Positions 1 to 8,879 of a stretch of 64,000 bases of DNA are shown here, piece by piece; position 1 is the first letter of the stretch, and every line of letters starts with the position of its first letter. The stretch spans positions 1,240,001 to 1,304,000 of the forward strand of contig OZ260100.1 in the NCBI GenBank assembly GCA_965284565.1. Reading direction: 5' to 3'. Under the pieces are notes generated by a model. The model was not told the origin of the DNA. It searched no databases and saw only the letters and a program-made list of their open reading frames with translations. The stretch comes from BRH-c54 sp965284565 (lineage in GTDB: Bacteria; Bacteroidota; Bacteroidia; Flavobacteriales_E; Vicingaceae). Position numbers and translations under genes: made by a program.

Positions 1-311
1 GGCATTGAAATTATTACTAAGTGATATTGGTTTGCAATTTCTTGATAATTGAAATTTGATACTCCACCTCCAAAAAAATAATAGCCAAAGTTTTCTATTT
101 CACAAAAAAGTGGAACAGGCAATGAACCTTGACACCAAAGAAAAATTGGTTTTTTTTCTTCCAAAAGAGTGTCAACGATGATAAATTCTATGGTATCTTG
201 CTCTTGTTCTATTGAAAATTTTATGGCTTTATTTTCAATCAATTCACCACTTTGTCCAAAGCCATTTACTGAACAAAATAACAGCGTAAATATGAATATT
301 AATTTTCTCAT
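1..311 (-). CDS. Exported protein, N-terminal part only (cut by window edge)
   Basis: An open frame runs on the minus strand from an ATG at 311 to the window edge, about 103 codons. It starts MRKLIFIFTLLFCSVNGFGQ, a clear signal peptide with likely cleavage after the GQ near residue 20. The mature part has a short beta-rich stretch (KPIFLWCQGS, then YHLVIISMP). This spacing resembles the start of secreted alpha/beta-hydrolase-like proteins, where a strand is followed by the oxyanion-hole loop, but no catalytic motif is inside the window. It is divergent from the peroxiredoxin-like gene at 481. That it is an exported protein is well supported; the hydrolase idea is only a guess. Confidence 0.6.
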   Translation of the reverse strand, partial: MRKLIFIFTLLFCSVNGFGQSGELIENKAIKFSIEQEQDTIEFIIVDTLLEEKKPIFLWCQGSLPVPLFCEIENFGYYFFGGGVSNFNYQEIANQYHLVIISM

Positions 312-480
312 TTTAATTGGTGATAACGGTCAGGGGCTTTCCTTCAACTTATATATAGGTCTGATAAACTCAAAAAATCCGTCAGACTTATTTTCTTCAA
401 ATATATAAAAAATAGCTTATAAATCATTAACTTTATGAACGAGGAATTTTTGTTTTAACCCATTACAAAAAATAATAACC
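312..480. other. Divergent intergenic region
   Basis: This spacer separates two divergent exported-protein genes, so it should hold both promoters. The only structure noticed is a small inverted repeat, GTCTGA at 359-364 and TCAGAC at 382-387, followed by a T-rich run. No convincing TTTG / TAnnTTTG pair could be assigned. Confidence 0.35.
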
Positions 481-1104
481 ATGAAAACTAAAAAATTTTA
501 TCTGTTATTAATAACTATGCTCATCACATCTGTAATAGCAAAATCTCAAGACAAACAAGAGCCCAAAGGATTAGCTGTCGGAGACACTGTTCAAAATTTT
601 CAAGCCATTGATGCAGACAGTACCCTATATGTATTTAATGAAATGATAAAAAAAGAAGCTGTTGTTTTAATTTTTATAAGAGGTCAGTGGTGTCCGGTAT
701 GTAACAGACACATGAGTCAACTACAAGACAGCTTGCAAGCAGTTTACAAGAAAGGAGCTAACGTAGTGGTAATATCTCCTGAAAAACCTGAATACATTAA
801 TAAAACGATAGAAAAAACAGGCGCTCAGTTTACTATACTTTACGATGAAAATCAGAAAATATCTGATGCTTTTGATGTAACTTTTGAACCTAGCGGAAAA
901 ACAAAAGTAATTTACAATACCGTACTTGGTGCCAAATTAAAAGAAGCTCATACCGATGATTCTGAGCGTTTACCAATTCCTGCCACTTTTATTATAGATA
1001 CGAATAAAGTAATCGTTTGGAGACACTTTGACCCCGACTACAAAAACAGATCTACCATAAAAGAAATTATAGAAAATATCCCCGAAAAAAAGGTTAAAAA
1101 TTAA
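481..1104 (+). CDS. Exported peroxiredoxin-like / thioredoxin-fold protein
   Basis: The 207-residue protein has a signal peptide (residues 1 to about 22) followed by an AhpC/TSA-type thioredoxin fold. The redox motif is WCPVC, with cysteines at about residues 71 and 74 in the strand-loop-helix position. A later TFIIDTNKVIVWRHFDPDY segment is the usual cis-Pro and C-terminal strand region. The family reduces peroxides or serves as a periplasmic thiol-disulfide protein. Having CxxC rather than a lone peroxidatic cysteine makes a thiol-reductase role as likely as a peroxidase role. The NRDE gene follows 13 bp downstream on the same strand and may be co-transcribed. Confidence 0.8.
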   Translation: MKTKKFYLLLITMLITSVIAKSQDKQEPKGLAVGDTVQNFQAIDADSTLYVFNEMIKKEAVVLIFIRGQWCPVCNRHMSQLQDSLQAVYKKGANVVVISPEKPEYINKTIEKTGAQFTILYDENQKISDAFDVTFEPSGKTKVIYNTVLGAKLKEAHTDDSERLPIPATFIIDTNKVIVWRHFDPDYKNRSTIKEIIENIPEKKVKN

Positions 1105-1117
1105 CTCCTTTTAAAAA

Positions 1118-1831
1118 ATGTGTACCGTAACTTTTTATCCTAATAACAACGAATATATCCTAACTTCCAACAGAGATGAAGTGAAGCATCGCCCTACCTT
1201 AGCTCCAAAAAAATACAATATTAACAATCAGGAAATAACTTTCCCGAAAGATGAAGTTGCCGGAGGAACATGGATTGCTACTAACAATAAAACTAAAACC
1301 GTTTGTTTGTTAAATGGTGCTTTTGAAAGACATCAAAGAAAAGAAAGCTACTCAAGAAGCAGAGGGTTAGTGTTACTAGAAAGCTTTTCCTATTCAACCA
1401 TTAAAGATTTTATAAATAATGTAAACCTAAATGGTGTTGAACCGTTTACTTTATTATTATTTGACACTAAAAACAACTTAGAAATAACCGAACTAAGATG
1501 GGACGAAACAAAAAAACATGTTTCAAAAGTAGATGCAACTCAACCACATATTTGGTCATCAAGTGCTTTGTATGACAAACCCACTCGAGAACAAAGAAAG
1601 AAATGGTTTCAACTTTTGTTGGATAAAAACGAACGACTTAATAAAGACCTTTTATTAAAATTTCATTTAAGTAAACACGATAAAGATGCTTTTAATGACA
1701 TTGTGATGGAAAGAGCCAACGGGCTACAAACCGTTAGTGTGTCTCAAATTGTAATGAAAAAAGAAAAAGTAGCTACTTTTGATTATTATGATTTAGTCGC
1801 TAATAAAAAATACCAACTCACTAACGAATAA
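1118..1831 (+). CDS. NRDE family protein (TANGO2-like)
   Basis: The 237-residue protein begins MCTVTFYP and carries the family-naming motif NRDE at residues 18-21, followed by the usual PTLAPKKY and GGTWIATN segments. Cys2 directly after the initiator Met is typical of this family, which is shared with eukaryotic TANGO2 and has an N-terminal-nucleophile-like start. The biochemical role is not settled; TANGO2 relatives have been linked to heme trafficking and lipid metabolism. There is no signal peptide, so it should be cytoplasmic. It ends 1 bp before the stop of the convergent dxr gene, with no visible terminator between them. Confidence 0.85.
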   Translation: MCTVTFYPNNNEYILTSNRDEVKHRPTLAPKKYNINNQEITFPKDEVAGGTWIATNNKTKTVCLLNGAFERHQRKESYSRSRGLVLLESFSYSTIKDFINNVNLNGVEPFTLLLFDTKNNLEITELRWDETKKHVSKVDATQPHIWSSSALYDKPTREQRKKWFQLLLDKNERLNKDLLLKFHLSKHDKDAFNDIVMERANGLQTVSVSQIVMKKEKVATFDYYDLVANKKYQLTNE

Positions 1832-1832
1832 A

Positions 1833-2981
1833 CTATATCAAACTTTCGGCAAAAGCTCTGGTTTGTTTATCGGTTGCTACATAATCCTCATAAGTTGGTT
1901 GAGCAATAAAAGTAACTTGTTCCATGCACTTTTGATTGATTTCGGCAATGTCTAAAAACTTAATTTTGTCTTTTAGGAAAGCTTCAACAGCTACTTCGTT
2001 GGCAGCATTTAAAATACAAGCCATGTTACCCCCTTTTTCCAAGGCATTAAATGCCAGTTGTAAGTTTAAGAATGTTTCGGTATCCGGCTTTTCAAACGTT
2101 AATTCAGGGTAATCCATAAAATTAAACCTTGGCGATTTTGAACTCAACCGTTGAGGAAATGAAAGTGCATATTGTATAGGATGTTTCATGTCGGGCAACC
2201 CAAGTTGAGCTTTCATGCTGCCATCTTCAAATTGAACTAAAGAATGTATAATAGATTGTGGATGAACGATAACATCAATTTGTTCAGGTTTTAAATTAAA
2301 TAACCATTTGGCTTCAATTACTTCTAAGCCTTTATTCATCAATGTTGCTGAGTCTATGGTGATTTTTGCTCCCATATCCCAATTAGGGTGTTTTAGGGCT
2401 TGTTCTTTGGTAATGTTTTGTAGTTCATGGCGTTTTTTTCCTCTAAACGGACCACCAGAAGCAGTTAAATAAATTTTTTCAATTTTATTTTGAGTTTCTC
2501 CCACCAAACACTGAAAAATAGCCGAATGTTCTGAATCGACTGGCAAAATAGCTACTTTGTTTTCAATGGCTAATTTATTGATTAACTCTCCGGCAACTAC
2601 CAAGGTTTCTTTGTTAGCTAATGCAATGGTTTTTTTAGCTTTTATAGCATTAATGGTAGGTAATAAGCCCGCATAACCCACCAAAGCTGTTAACACTACA
2701 TCAATGTCGTCCATCTCTACTACCTGAGCCAATGCGGCTGTTCCTGCATAAGTTTTAATATCATGTTCCCAAAGGGCTTCTTCTACTTTTTTGTATTTAG
2801 ATTCATCGGAAATAACCACCACATTAGGCTTAAATTTTATGGCTTGTGCTATTAATAAATCAGCATTACTATTGGCAGTAAGTACCTCAACCTGAAACTT
2901 ATCAGCATGTTCTTCTATAACTTCAAGGGCTTGAGTTCCTATAGAACCGGTAGAACCTAAAATGGCAATTTTCTTTTTCAT
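1833..2981 (-). CDS. dxr: 1-deoxy-D-xylulose 5-phosphate reductoisomerase
   Basis: This enzyme converts DXP to 2-C-methyl-D-erythritol 4-phosphate with NADPH, the committed step of the MEP isoprenoid pathway in the cytoplasm. From the ATG at 2981 the protein is 382 residues, a normal length. The NADPH loop GSTGSIG is at residues 9-15. The metal/substrate region VDSEHSAIFQ, the flexible-loop LTASGGPFR, and the HPNWDMG and SATLMNKGLE motifs are all intact. An upstream in-frame TTG at 3002 would add seven residues read from a dispersed repeat (2988-3004), so the ATG is preferred. In many Bacteroidota dxr is followed by the protease gene rseP; here the next gene is convergent and unrelated. Confidence 0.97.
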   Translation of the reverse strand: MKKKIAILGSTGSIGTQALEVIEEHADKFQVEVLTANSNADLLIAQAIKFKPNVVVISDESKYKKVEEALWEHDIKTYAGTAALAQVVEMDDIDVVLTALVGYAGLLPTINAIKAKKTIALANKETLVVAGELINKLAIENKVAILPVDSEHSAIFQCLVGETQNKIEKIYLTASGGPFRGKKRHELQNITKEQALKHPNWDMGAKITIDSATLMNKGLEVIEAKWLFNLKPEQIDVIVHPQSIIHSLVQFEDGSMKAQLGLPDMKHPIQYALSFPQRLSSKSPRFNFMDYPELTFEKPDTETFLNLQLAFNALEKGGNMACILNAANEVAVEAFLKDKIKFLDIAEINQKCMEQVTFIAQPTYEDYVATDKQTRAFAESLI

Positions 2982-2987
2982 ATTTTT

Positions 2988-3004
2988 CTCGCAAAGACGC
3001 AAGG
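2988..3004 (-). repeat. Dispersed CTTTGCG-type intergenic repeat, copy 1
   Basis: On the minus strand this reads CCTTGCGTCTTTGCGAG, ending 6 bp before the dxr ATG. It matches a short intergenic sequence family (CTTTGCGTCTTTGCGGTTAA-like) that I recall from many Bacteroidota genomes. A related, less regular copy is at 34486-34523. Confidence 0.5.
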
Positions 3005-3027
3005 ACGTAGTTTTTTCAATTATAAAC

Positions 3028-4353
3028 TTACTTTTTTAACGATTTTTGCTTGATTTCGTTAAGTAATGTTTCTTTTGCTTGTCTATAAAATTTTATGTTA
3101 AGGTAACTTCCATTACCAAGTTCAGCGATAGTTAACATTGATTTTTCAGTCCATTTTTCATTTTTCACACCAACAACCGAAACATTAATTCCATTGCTTG
3201 TGTTTTGTTCAACATTCGCTTTATCTTCTTTACTTAGGTTAAATACACCGTCTGTTGCTATAATAATAAGGTTATTTCCTTCGGTAAGTTTGTTTTGAGA
3301 TGCTATTTCATAGGCTTTTTCAAGACCTTGAGCACCTTCTGTTCTCCCTCCAGCAGATAAATCTTGTATAATTTGGGTAATTTGGGCTTTGTCTTTTACA
3401 AATTGAGAAGCTAAAACAACATCAACAGAAGAAGCGTAAGTTACAATTGCCAACCTGTCAATAGAACGTAATCCGTTTAACAATTCTATCATAGCAGCTT
3501 TAAGCAAATCCATTCTGCCTTCTAACTTCATCGAAACAGAAGCATCTATTAAAAAAACAATATTGTTTTCGGCATATAATCCAACTGGCATTGCTGCTGT
3601 TGAAATAGTATCTTCAGGTGCTGGAATAATTTCTGGTTCAACAATGGTGTCAACTTGTTCAACAATTATAGGTTCTTCAGAAGGCTCGCCTAAATAGAAA
3701 ATTATTTCTCTTAAACTATCTTGATGCACTTCAACAGCTTGTTCGCTAGAACCATAACCTTTGGCACTTGCTACAATATAATACACATCATTTTTTAGAG
3801 TTTGATTGGTTTCTCCCGCTCTGTTTGTTCTTAGTTCTTTGTAAATTAATCCATCCCAAATAATTTCTACCAATGCATTAGGAATAGGTTGTTTGGTAGC
3901 ATTATCTATTACTTTTATAACAACTTCAGTATGAATATCTTCGGGTTGTTTACTTGTTTCAAAATCAGGACATTCTAGGGATTCATTTATATCAGCTGTT
4001 TTAGCAACACCTTCAATAGTAAATGTAATCGGATGGTTCTGAACACTTGTCCAAACAGGAATATCAGCTTTGTAAGCTCCTTTTCTTTTGGGCGTATATT
4101 TTATTCTGATAATTACTGAGCTATCAGGTTGAATGGTTTTGGTGGTTACTTTTACGTCAACACCATAAGGTTCTTCAATTTTGGTGATTTCGGCTGCAAC
4201 TTTTCCAGCATTGGTAACTGTAAAATCAACGTATTTTTTATCTTCTTTATTAATTTCTCCGAAATCATGAGTAGACTTATCGAACACCAACTGAGCAACA
4301 GCAGCCTGTAGGCTAAATAAAAAAATAATATGTAATAAAAGTGCCTTTCTCAT
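3028..4353 (-). CDS. Exported DUF1573 - carboxypeptidase-regulatory-like - von Willebrand A fusion
   Basis: The 441-residue protein has a signal peptide (1-20). Residues 21-117 form an ASH/DUF1573-like Ig domain (FDKSTHDFGEINKED...). Residues about 143-220 resemble a CarboxypepD_reg/SpaA-like domain (VVIKVIDNATKQPIPNALVEI). Residues 263-440 form a von Willebrand factor A domain with an intact MIDAS: DASVS at 270-274, Thr338 and Asp368. The vWA domain suggests metal-dependent protein binding in the periplasm or at the surface. No lipobox and no T9SS sorting domain are visible. It is upstream of dxr on the same strand, 46 bp away. The specific ligand and process cannot be named. Confidence 0.8.
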   Translation of the reverse strand: MRKALLLHIIFLFSLQAAVAQLVFDKSTHDFGEINKEDKKYVDFTVTNAGKVAAEITKIEEPYGVDVKVTTKTIQPDSSVIIRIKYTPKRKGAYKADIPVWTSVQNHPITFTIEGVAKTADINESLECPDFETSKQPEDIHTEVVIKVIDNATKQPIPNALVEIIWDGLIYKELRTNRAGETNQTLKNDVYYIVASAKGYGSSEQAVEVHQDSLREIIFYLGEPSEEPIIVEQVDTIVEPEIIPAPEDTISTAAMPVGLYAENNIVFLIDASVSMKLEGRMDLLKAAMIELLNGLRSIDRLAIVTYASSVDVVLASQFVKDKAQITQIIQDLSAGGRTEGAQGLEKAYEIASQNKLTEGNNLIIIATDGVFNLSKEDKANVEQNTSNGINVSVVGVKNEKWTEKSMLTIAELGNGSYLNIKFYRQAKETLLNEIKQKSLKK

Positions 4354-4702
4354 TGGTTAACCAATTGCTTTTAATAAACAGGTTTTTAAACTAAAAGTTT
4401 GCCAAAGTTACAATTTGTTTTTTAGTTAAATTAGGTTTAGGAAAACTTAGAACTTTTTTAAAAAATGAGTTTTGTTGAGATAACATAGCATCTTTGTCAT
4501 TCAGGAGGAACCTTGTTTGGACAAGAGATGAAAATTAGTGTTGTGATAATACTTATCAGAGGCACTTGTCATTCATAATAAATTCATACAACTTATTAAA
4601 AGTTGTTCAAGTTAAGCTTTACTTTTAAGTTTTTTAAATTCCAGTTTGGAATTTCAATGCTACAACTCAGCAAGATTCCTCCTGAATGACATAACATGAA
4701 AA
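4354..4702. other. Gene-free stretch holding an inverted-repeat element
   Basis: No reading frame of note lies between the vWA gene start and the ppa stop. The main content is the element at 4496-4690 described separately. The part next to 4353 should hold the promoter of the vWA gene, but no confident pair was seen. Confidence 0.5.
4496..4690. repeat. 195-bp element bounded by 15-bp perfect inverted repeats
   Basis: The left arm GTCATTCAGGAGGAA (4496-4510) is the exact reverse complement of the right arm TTCCTCCTGAATGAC (4676-4690). The match continues inward for five more bases with one mismatch. A partial third copy, GTCATTCA, is at 4568-4575. Inside is a perfect 8-bp hairpin, AAATTCCA at 4636-4643 and TGGAATTT at 4647-4654. 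There is no reading frame for a transposase. It could be a MITE-like or REP-like mobile intergenic element, or a structured RNA 3' end. The arm sequence resembles intergenic repeats I recall from other Bacteroidota. Confidence 0.65.
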
Positions 4703-5320
4703 TTAATCCTTACTAAAATGTTTGTGATAATCTTGTTGACTTCTTTTTATTACCTCCAACGCTTCTTCTCTACCATAAACATGGCTAATTTCTACATTAG
4801 CTTTTTCCTCTCCGGGAATAGATTTATACGTTAAAAAATAATGTTTTAGTCGGTTGATTAATGATGGAGGACATTCTAAAATATCTTTCCATTTAGCATA
4901 AACTTCATCACCTTTAAGGATAGCTATAATTTTATCATCCGCTTCATTATTGTCTATCATTCTGAAACCACCAATAGGAATAGCAGGAACAATAATGTTT
5001 CCATGCGTAATGTTTCTTTCGGTTAGCACACAAATATCTAAGGGGTCGCCATCTCCTAAAATGTTAGTTTTACCTGTTTTTTCGATACAAAAAGCAGCTA
5101 CTTGCTCCGCACAATATGTTTGCGGAACAAAACCATACAAAGCTGGAACAATGTTAGAAAATTTTTGTGGTCTATCTACTTTTAAAAAACCGGAGGCTTT
5201 ATCTACTTCGTATTTTACGGAATCACTTGGTGTCATTTCTATAAACGACATTACCATTTCAGGAGCTTGTTCTCCAATAAAAATCCCGTGCCACGGATGT
5301 GCTTGATATTTTTTTTTCAT
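4703..5320 (-). CDS. ppa: Inorganic pyrophosphatase (family I)
   Basis: This cytoplasmic enzyme hydrolyses pyrophosphate to phosphate and drives biosynthetic reactions forward. The family I metal-binding signature is present as DGDPLDICVL, with aspartates at about residues 90, 92 and 95. The KYEVDKASG and YGFVPQTY motifs precede it as expected. The ATG at 5320 gives 205 residues. A TTG at 5335 would overlap the upstream gene's stop, so it was not used. It lies 7 bp after the lamin-tail gene, so the two probably share a transcript despite unrelated functions. The inverted-repeat element begins just downstream. Confidence 0.95.
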   Translation of the reverse strand: MKKKYQAHPWHGIFIGEQAPEMVMSFIEMTPSDSVKYEVDKASGFLKVDRPQKFSNIVPALYGFVPQTYCAEQVAAFCIEKTGKTNILGDGDPLDICVLTERNITHGNIIVPAIPIGGFRMIDNNEADDKIIAILKGDEVYAKWKDILECPPSLINRLKHYFLTYKSIPGEEKANVEISHVYGREEALEVIKRSQQDYHKHFSKD

Positions 5321-5327
5321 TTTATTT

Positions 5328-8300
5328 TTAATCAAATCTTCCTGCCAGAACAGCAGTTTCTTTAAATGACTTTACATTACCTTCTAAATCAAAAACCTCA
5401 ATAAAAATGACATAAATGCCTATACGTGCTTTTTCATTATAATCATTAATGCCATCCCAACTAAAAGTTCCTTTTGTGCCTAACAGTTGGCTTTTAATCA
5501 GGTTACGAATTTGTCGTCCTTTAGCATCATAAATCACTACATTGGCCACAAAACCGGGAGTAGAAAATTCGTAAGAAATGTTTAACACATCATCTATTCC
5601 ATCGTTATTGGGAGAGAACGTTTTAGGGTCAATTGTTATAGTTCCACCATCAGTATTGGCAAGTTGAAATTGAGAATTTTCATAACCTGGAGTAGCAAAA
5701 CCCTCTTCTTCGGCAGCTGAGTGCCAATTGGTTCTGTCGTTGGTTAGTCGGTTGTAATCTATTCTTTCTAATGAAACACCTTTAACACTGTTCAATAAAG
5801 AAAAATGCATGTCTTCTTCATAATAAAAACTATCTACCGTAAGGTTGAGGTTATTTACTAACACAACTGTCCCTTCACTATTGTTATAAGATGGTAAGCT
5901 AGCCATTTCTATAAAAGTTTCGGTTTTAGAATTGATATATTCCGTAGCAATGTTGTTCGCATCTTTAGTAAGCAATACAAATTCTCCCGGTAAAATTAAT
6001 TTTGGAGTTGTTGTAATAGGTTTAAGGTTAGCTACAACATTATTATCAGTATTTGCTAATGACCAATTTTGTAAATCAATAAATTTGTTAGAATTGTTAT
6101 ACAACTCTACAAAATCAGAACCTCCGGTAAAAGGGTTAAACAACACTTCATTGATTACTAAATCGCCACTAAAGCCTTGTTCGGGCAAGGCAAAAATTGC
6201 AAAATTGTTGCTTCCTATTACATTTCCTACACAATCGTAAGCTCCAGTAACTGTAACCGTATATTTTATTTGGAAAGTAATTTTGTTAGCCAAATCTAAC
6301 TGTACATTTTTATTGTCAATAATTACAATGTTACTAATGTTTATACCATTGTTAATGCTATATGAAGCTGCTAATAACCCGTCTCTGTCTATAATTTCGC
6401 TAAAAGTTAAAATTACCGTAGAGTCTGAAGTAGCATTAGCTTCCAACAAACGAGGTAAGCTAACATCAGGATTAGCCGCAAAAACAGAGTTTTGAGCCCC
6501 TGGAGTTCCTCCAAACCATTGATTTGAAGCTGACCAATTATCGTATTCGCCACAAGGGTTAGCAGGGTCTATCATTTCTAAGGTCCAACCTCCATCTTTT
6601 TTGTTATCATCTTTATACCACGAGTCAAAATAATTTACCGAATGAATGATACTAGTATCAGGAGCATACAAGGTCATGATATCATCCGTATTATTTAATG
6701 AAGGTAATTCGCTTATAGTTATCACTTTTCCAAAAGGAGCAAACTGATTTTCGTTAGTTGTTTTACAAACGATTACATACTCTCCGGGAAATATTTTTCC
6801 GGGATTGAGTTGTTTCATAGAAGTTAAATCAGATATCCAACAATTAGTTAAATCTATTACCTTATTGGTTGGGTTGTACAATTCTATAAATTCTTGCTCA
6901 GGCAAGCCTACTGTTGGCGATGGGTCTGGAAAAAGTTCTGTAATAATAATTTCAAATTTTTGGGGTGCTTTTCCAATGCCAAAACTAAAGGTGGTTGGAT
7001 TTAAGCCATTTCCGGAACAATCAGTAGCTCCAGTAATCGTAACTTGATAAACTAAAGAAGAGTCTAACGCAGGAGTGAAAGTCAGCACTACACTTTCTAA
7101 ATTATTATTTACAGTTGTATTAATAAAGCTGATGCCATTATTAATACCATAAGTAGCTGTAGCCAAACTCATAGAATCCATCACTTCATTAAAATTCAAT
7201 TGAAGCGTGGTAGCAGATAACACATCAACACCAATAATATTAGGGGCTTGCATATCGGGAGTTGGATTATACACCGAGTTTTGTGCTGCAGGAGTTCCTC
7301 CATCAAGATGATTAGAAGCAATCCAATTATTAGCATTACTACATGGATGTACAGGATTAATTCTTTCTAATGTATAACCACCATCTTTTTTCACATTATC
7401 TCTATACCAAGCATCAGTATACGCTACTACATCAATAATATCGGTATTATTATACACTAATGTAAGGCTATCACCACCATTTGAAAGCGCTGTAAATGAA
7501 GAAATTCCAATTACATCTCCGTAAGGAGAATACAAAGCGGTATCATTTACATCACACAAAATAACGTAACTGTTGGGCGTTAATAAAAAGTTGGGTAATT
7601 GTTTTAATGTGGTAGAATTGATAAATTGCCATGAACCTAAATCAAAGGTATTGGTAGAAGCATTGTAAAGCTCCACAAATTCTTCTTCAGGTAAACCAAC
7701 TTGTGGAGTTGGATCAGCAAAAATTTCATTAAAAATAATATCTCCCGAATTAGGTGTTACCAACACAAAATAGGTAAAAGGTTCGGTTAAAATATTAATG
7801 GGGTTGGAAGCAGTGTCTTCAACATTAGTAACACTCAATATATAATTTTGCCCGTTAGCAAAAGCGTTAGCAAAAGTTAAGTGTACTAAGGAGCTATCCG
7901 TTACATCTCGTAAGGCATTATTAGGATTTCCTATACTATTATCAACACTATAATTGGTTAGCGTTTGAGAAGTTGTTAAATCAACCGGTTCATTAAAATA
8001 TACATCTAAATTAGTGGAGTTGACTACCACCACTGAATCAATTGTTGGTGGAACATTATCTACAAAAGCACCTCCTGATACATTAAAATCATCATAAAAA
8101 AACAAGGTAGAACGAGTAGAAGTATAATTGCACAACACACCGAAATAAGCAGATGAAATGTGATTATTGTCAGTAATACTGCCTTCTAAAAAGTAATTGG
8201 TTCCTCCCAACGTATCAGAAAAAAGTTGCCAGTTGCCCAATTGGTCGCGAGTAACTCTTACACTTAGTGTTACAGATGAGGTATTTAACCTACCATTTGT

Positions 8301-8711
8301 TCCGTCTATAATCATGGTTTCTGTTGTTCCATCCTGACGATATAAACTTACTTCATCGGCAGTATTGCCTATTTTAACAAAATAACCGTTAATTGGATTT
8401 TTTAAATCGGCTTGGTCAGCTACCACATACACTTTAGCAAAGTTGGTAGATGAAGGATTAAACCCTAATTCTACATAAAACTCCCAAACAGCATTATTGA
8501 TAGATTGTGATGGTGTAGAAGCATACATTACATCGTTTACAGCAGGTGCATTCAACTGAAATTGAAAAGCTCCATTTACATCAAAATTATTGGTATCTCC
8601 ACTCCAAGTTGGATTGACAGAAAAATCGCCATCAGAAAAATCATCGGTAAATTGAGCATAACTAACAGTTGATGCTAAAGCAAACAATATGAGAAAAATA
8701 AATCGTGTCAT
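5328..8711 (-). CDS. Giant secreted lamin-tail-domain surface protein
   Basis: The 1127-residue protein starts MTRFIFLILFALASTVSYAQ, a signal peptide. An N-terminal LamG-like beta region (to about residue 215) is followed by alternating Ig-like (SbsA-type, VPPTIDSVV...) and lamin-tail domains. Lamin-tail starts are near residues 322 (GDIIFNEIFADPTP), 587 (IIITELFPDPSP) and 847 (GDLVINEVLFNP). The first two units are close copies, sharing PDPSP/ADPTP, GLPE and EFVELYN. The C-terminal about 100 residues (FSPNNDGIDD, then SWDGINDYNEKARIGIYV) form a FlgD/CHU_C-like domain often used for T9SS export. The start at 8711 is preferred to an upstream TTG at 8729. A surface-structural or adhesion role is inferred. 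Confidence 0.85.
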   Translation of the reverse strand: MTRFIFLILFALASTVSYAQFTDDFSDGDFSVNPTWSGDTNNFDVNGAFQFQLNAPAVNDVMYASTPSQSINNAVWEFYVELGFNPSSTNFAKVYVVADQADLKNPINGYFVKIGNTADEVSLYRQDGTTETMIIDGTNGRLNTSSVTLSVRVTRDQLGNWQLFSDTLGGTNYFLEGSITDNNHISSAYFGVLCNYTSTRSTLFFYDDFNVSGGAFVDNVPPTIDSVVVVNSTNLDVYFNEPVDLTTSQTLTNYSVDNSIGNPNNALRDVTDSSLVHLTFANAFANGQNYILSVTNVEDTASNPINILTEPFTYFVLVTPNSGDIIFNEIFADPTPQVGLPEEEFVELYNASTNTFDLGSWQFINSTTLKQLPNFLLTPNSYVILCDVNDTALYSPYGDVIGISSFTALSNGGDSLTLVYNNTDIIDVVAYTDAWYRDNVKKDGGYTLERINPVHPCSNANNWIASNHLDGGTPAAQNSVYNPTPDMQAPNIIGVDVLSATTLQLNFNEVMDSMSLATATYGINNGISFINTTVNNNLESVVLTFTPALDSSLVYQVTITGATDCSGNGLNPTTFSFGIGKAPQKFEIIITELFPDPSPTVGLPEQEFIELYNPTNKVIDLTNCWISDLTSMKQLNPGKIFPGEYVIVCKTTNENQFAPFGKVITISELPSLNNTDDIMTLYAPDTSIIHSVNYFDSWYKDDNKKDGGWTLEMIDPANPCGEYDNWSASNQWFGGTPGAQNSVFAANPDVSLPRLLEANATSDSTVILTFSEIIDRDGLLAASYSINNGINISNIVIIDNKNVQLDLANKITFQIKYTVTVTGAYDCVGNVIGSNNFAIFALPEQGFSGDLVINEVLFNPFTGGSDFVELYNNSNKFIDLQNWSLANTDNNVVANLKPITTTPKLILPGEFVLLTKDANNIATEYINSKTETFIEMASLPSYNNSEGTVVLVNNLNLTVDSFYYEEDMHFSLLNSVKGVSLERIDYNRLTNDRTNWHSAAEEEGFATPGYENSQFQLANTDGGTITIDPKTFSPNNDGIDDVLNISYEFSTPGFVANVVIYDAKGRQIRNLIKSQLLGTKGTFSWDGINDYNEKARIGIYVIFIEVFDLEGNVKSFKETAVLAGRFD

Positions 8712-8839
8712 GACATCAAAAGTAACCAAATCTCTTTTATTTTTTGTTAATTAACCACTAACAAAATGAAAGATGGTTAATTTTTTAAAAATTCTATAAT
8801 AATTGAGCTTTCAAAATAGTCCCTCGAAAATTTAATTGA

Positions 8840-8847
8840 TACTTTTG
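8840..8847 (+). promoter_or_regulatory. Candidate -7 element for asd
   Basis: TACTTTTG fits the Bacteroidota -7 consensus TAnnTTTG, 32 bp before the asd ATG. No well-placed TTG -33 element was found, so this is tentative. Confidence 0.35.
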
Positions 8848-8879
8848 TCTGATAATTTATCACTTATATCTTATTTACA

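Noticed and set aside
169..408. 79-codon plus-strand frame
   Set aside because: It lies antisense to the signal-peptide-bearing partial gene at 1-311 and looks like a shadow frame.
4496..4690. Insertion sequence call for the inverted-repeat element
   Set aside because: There is no transposase frame and no visible target duplication, so only a repeat element is reported.
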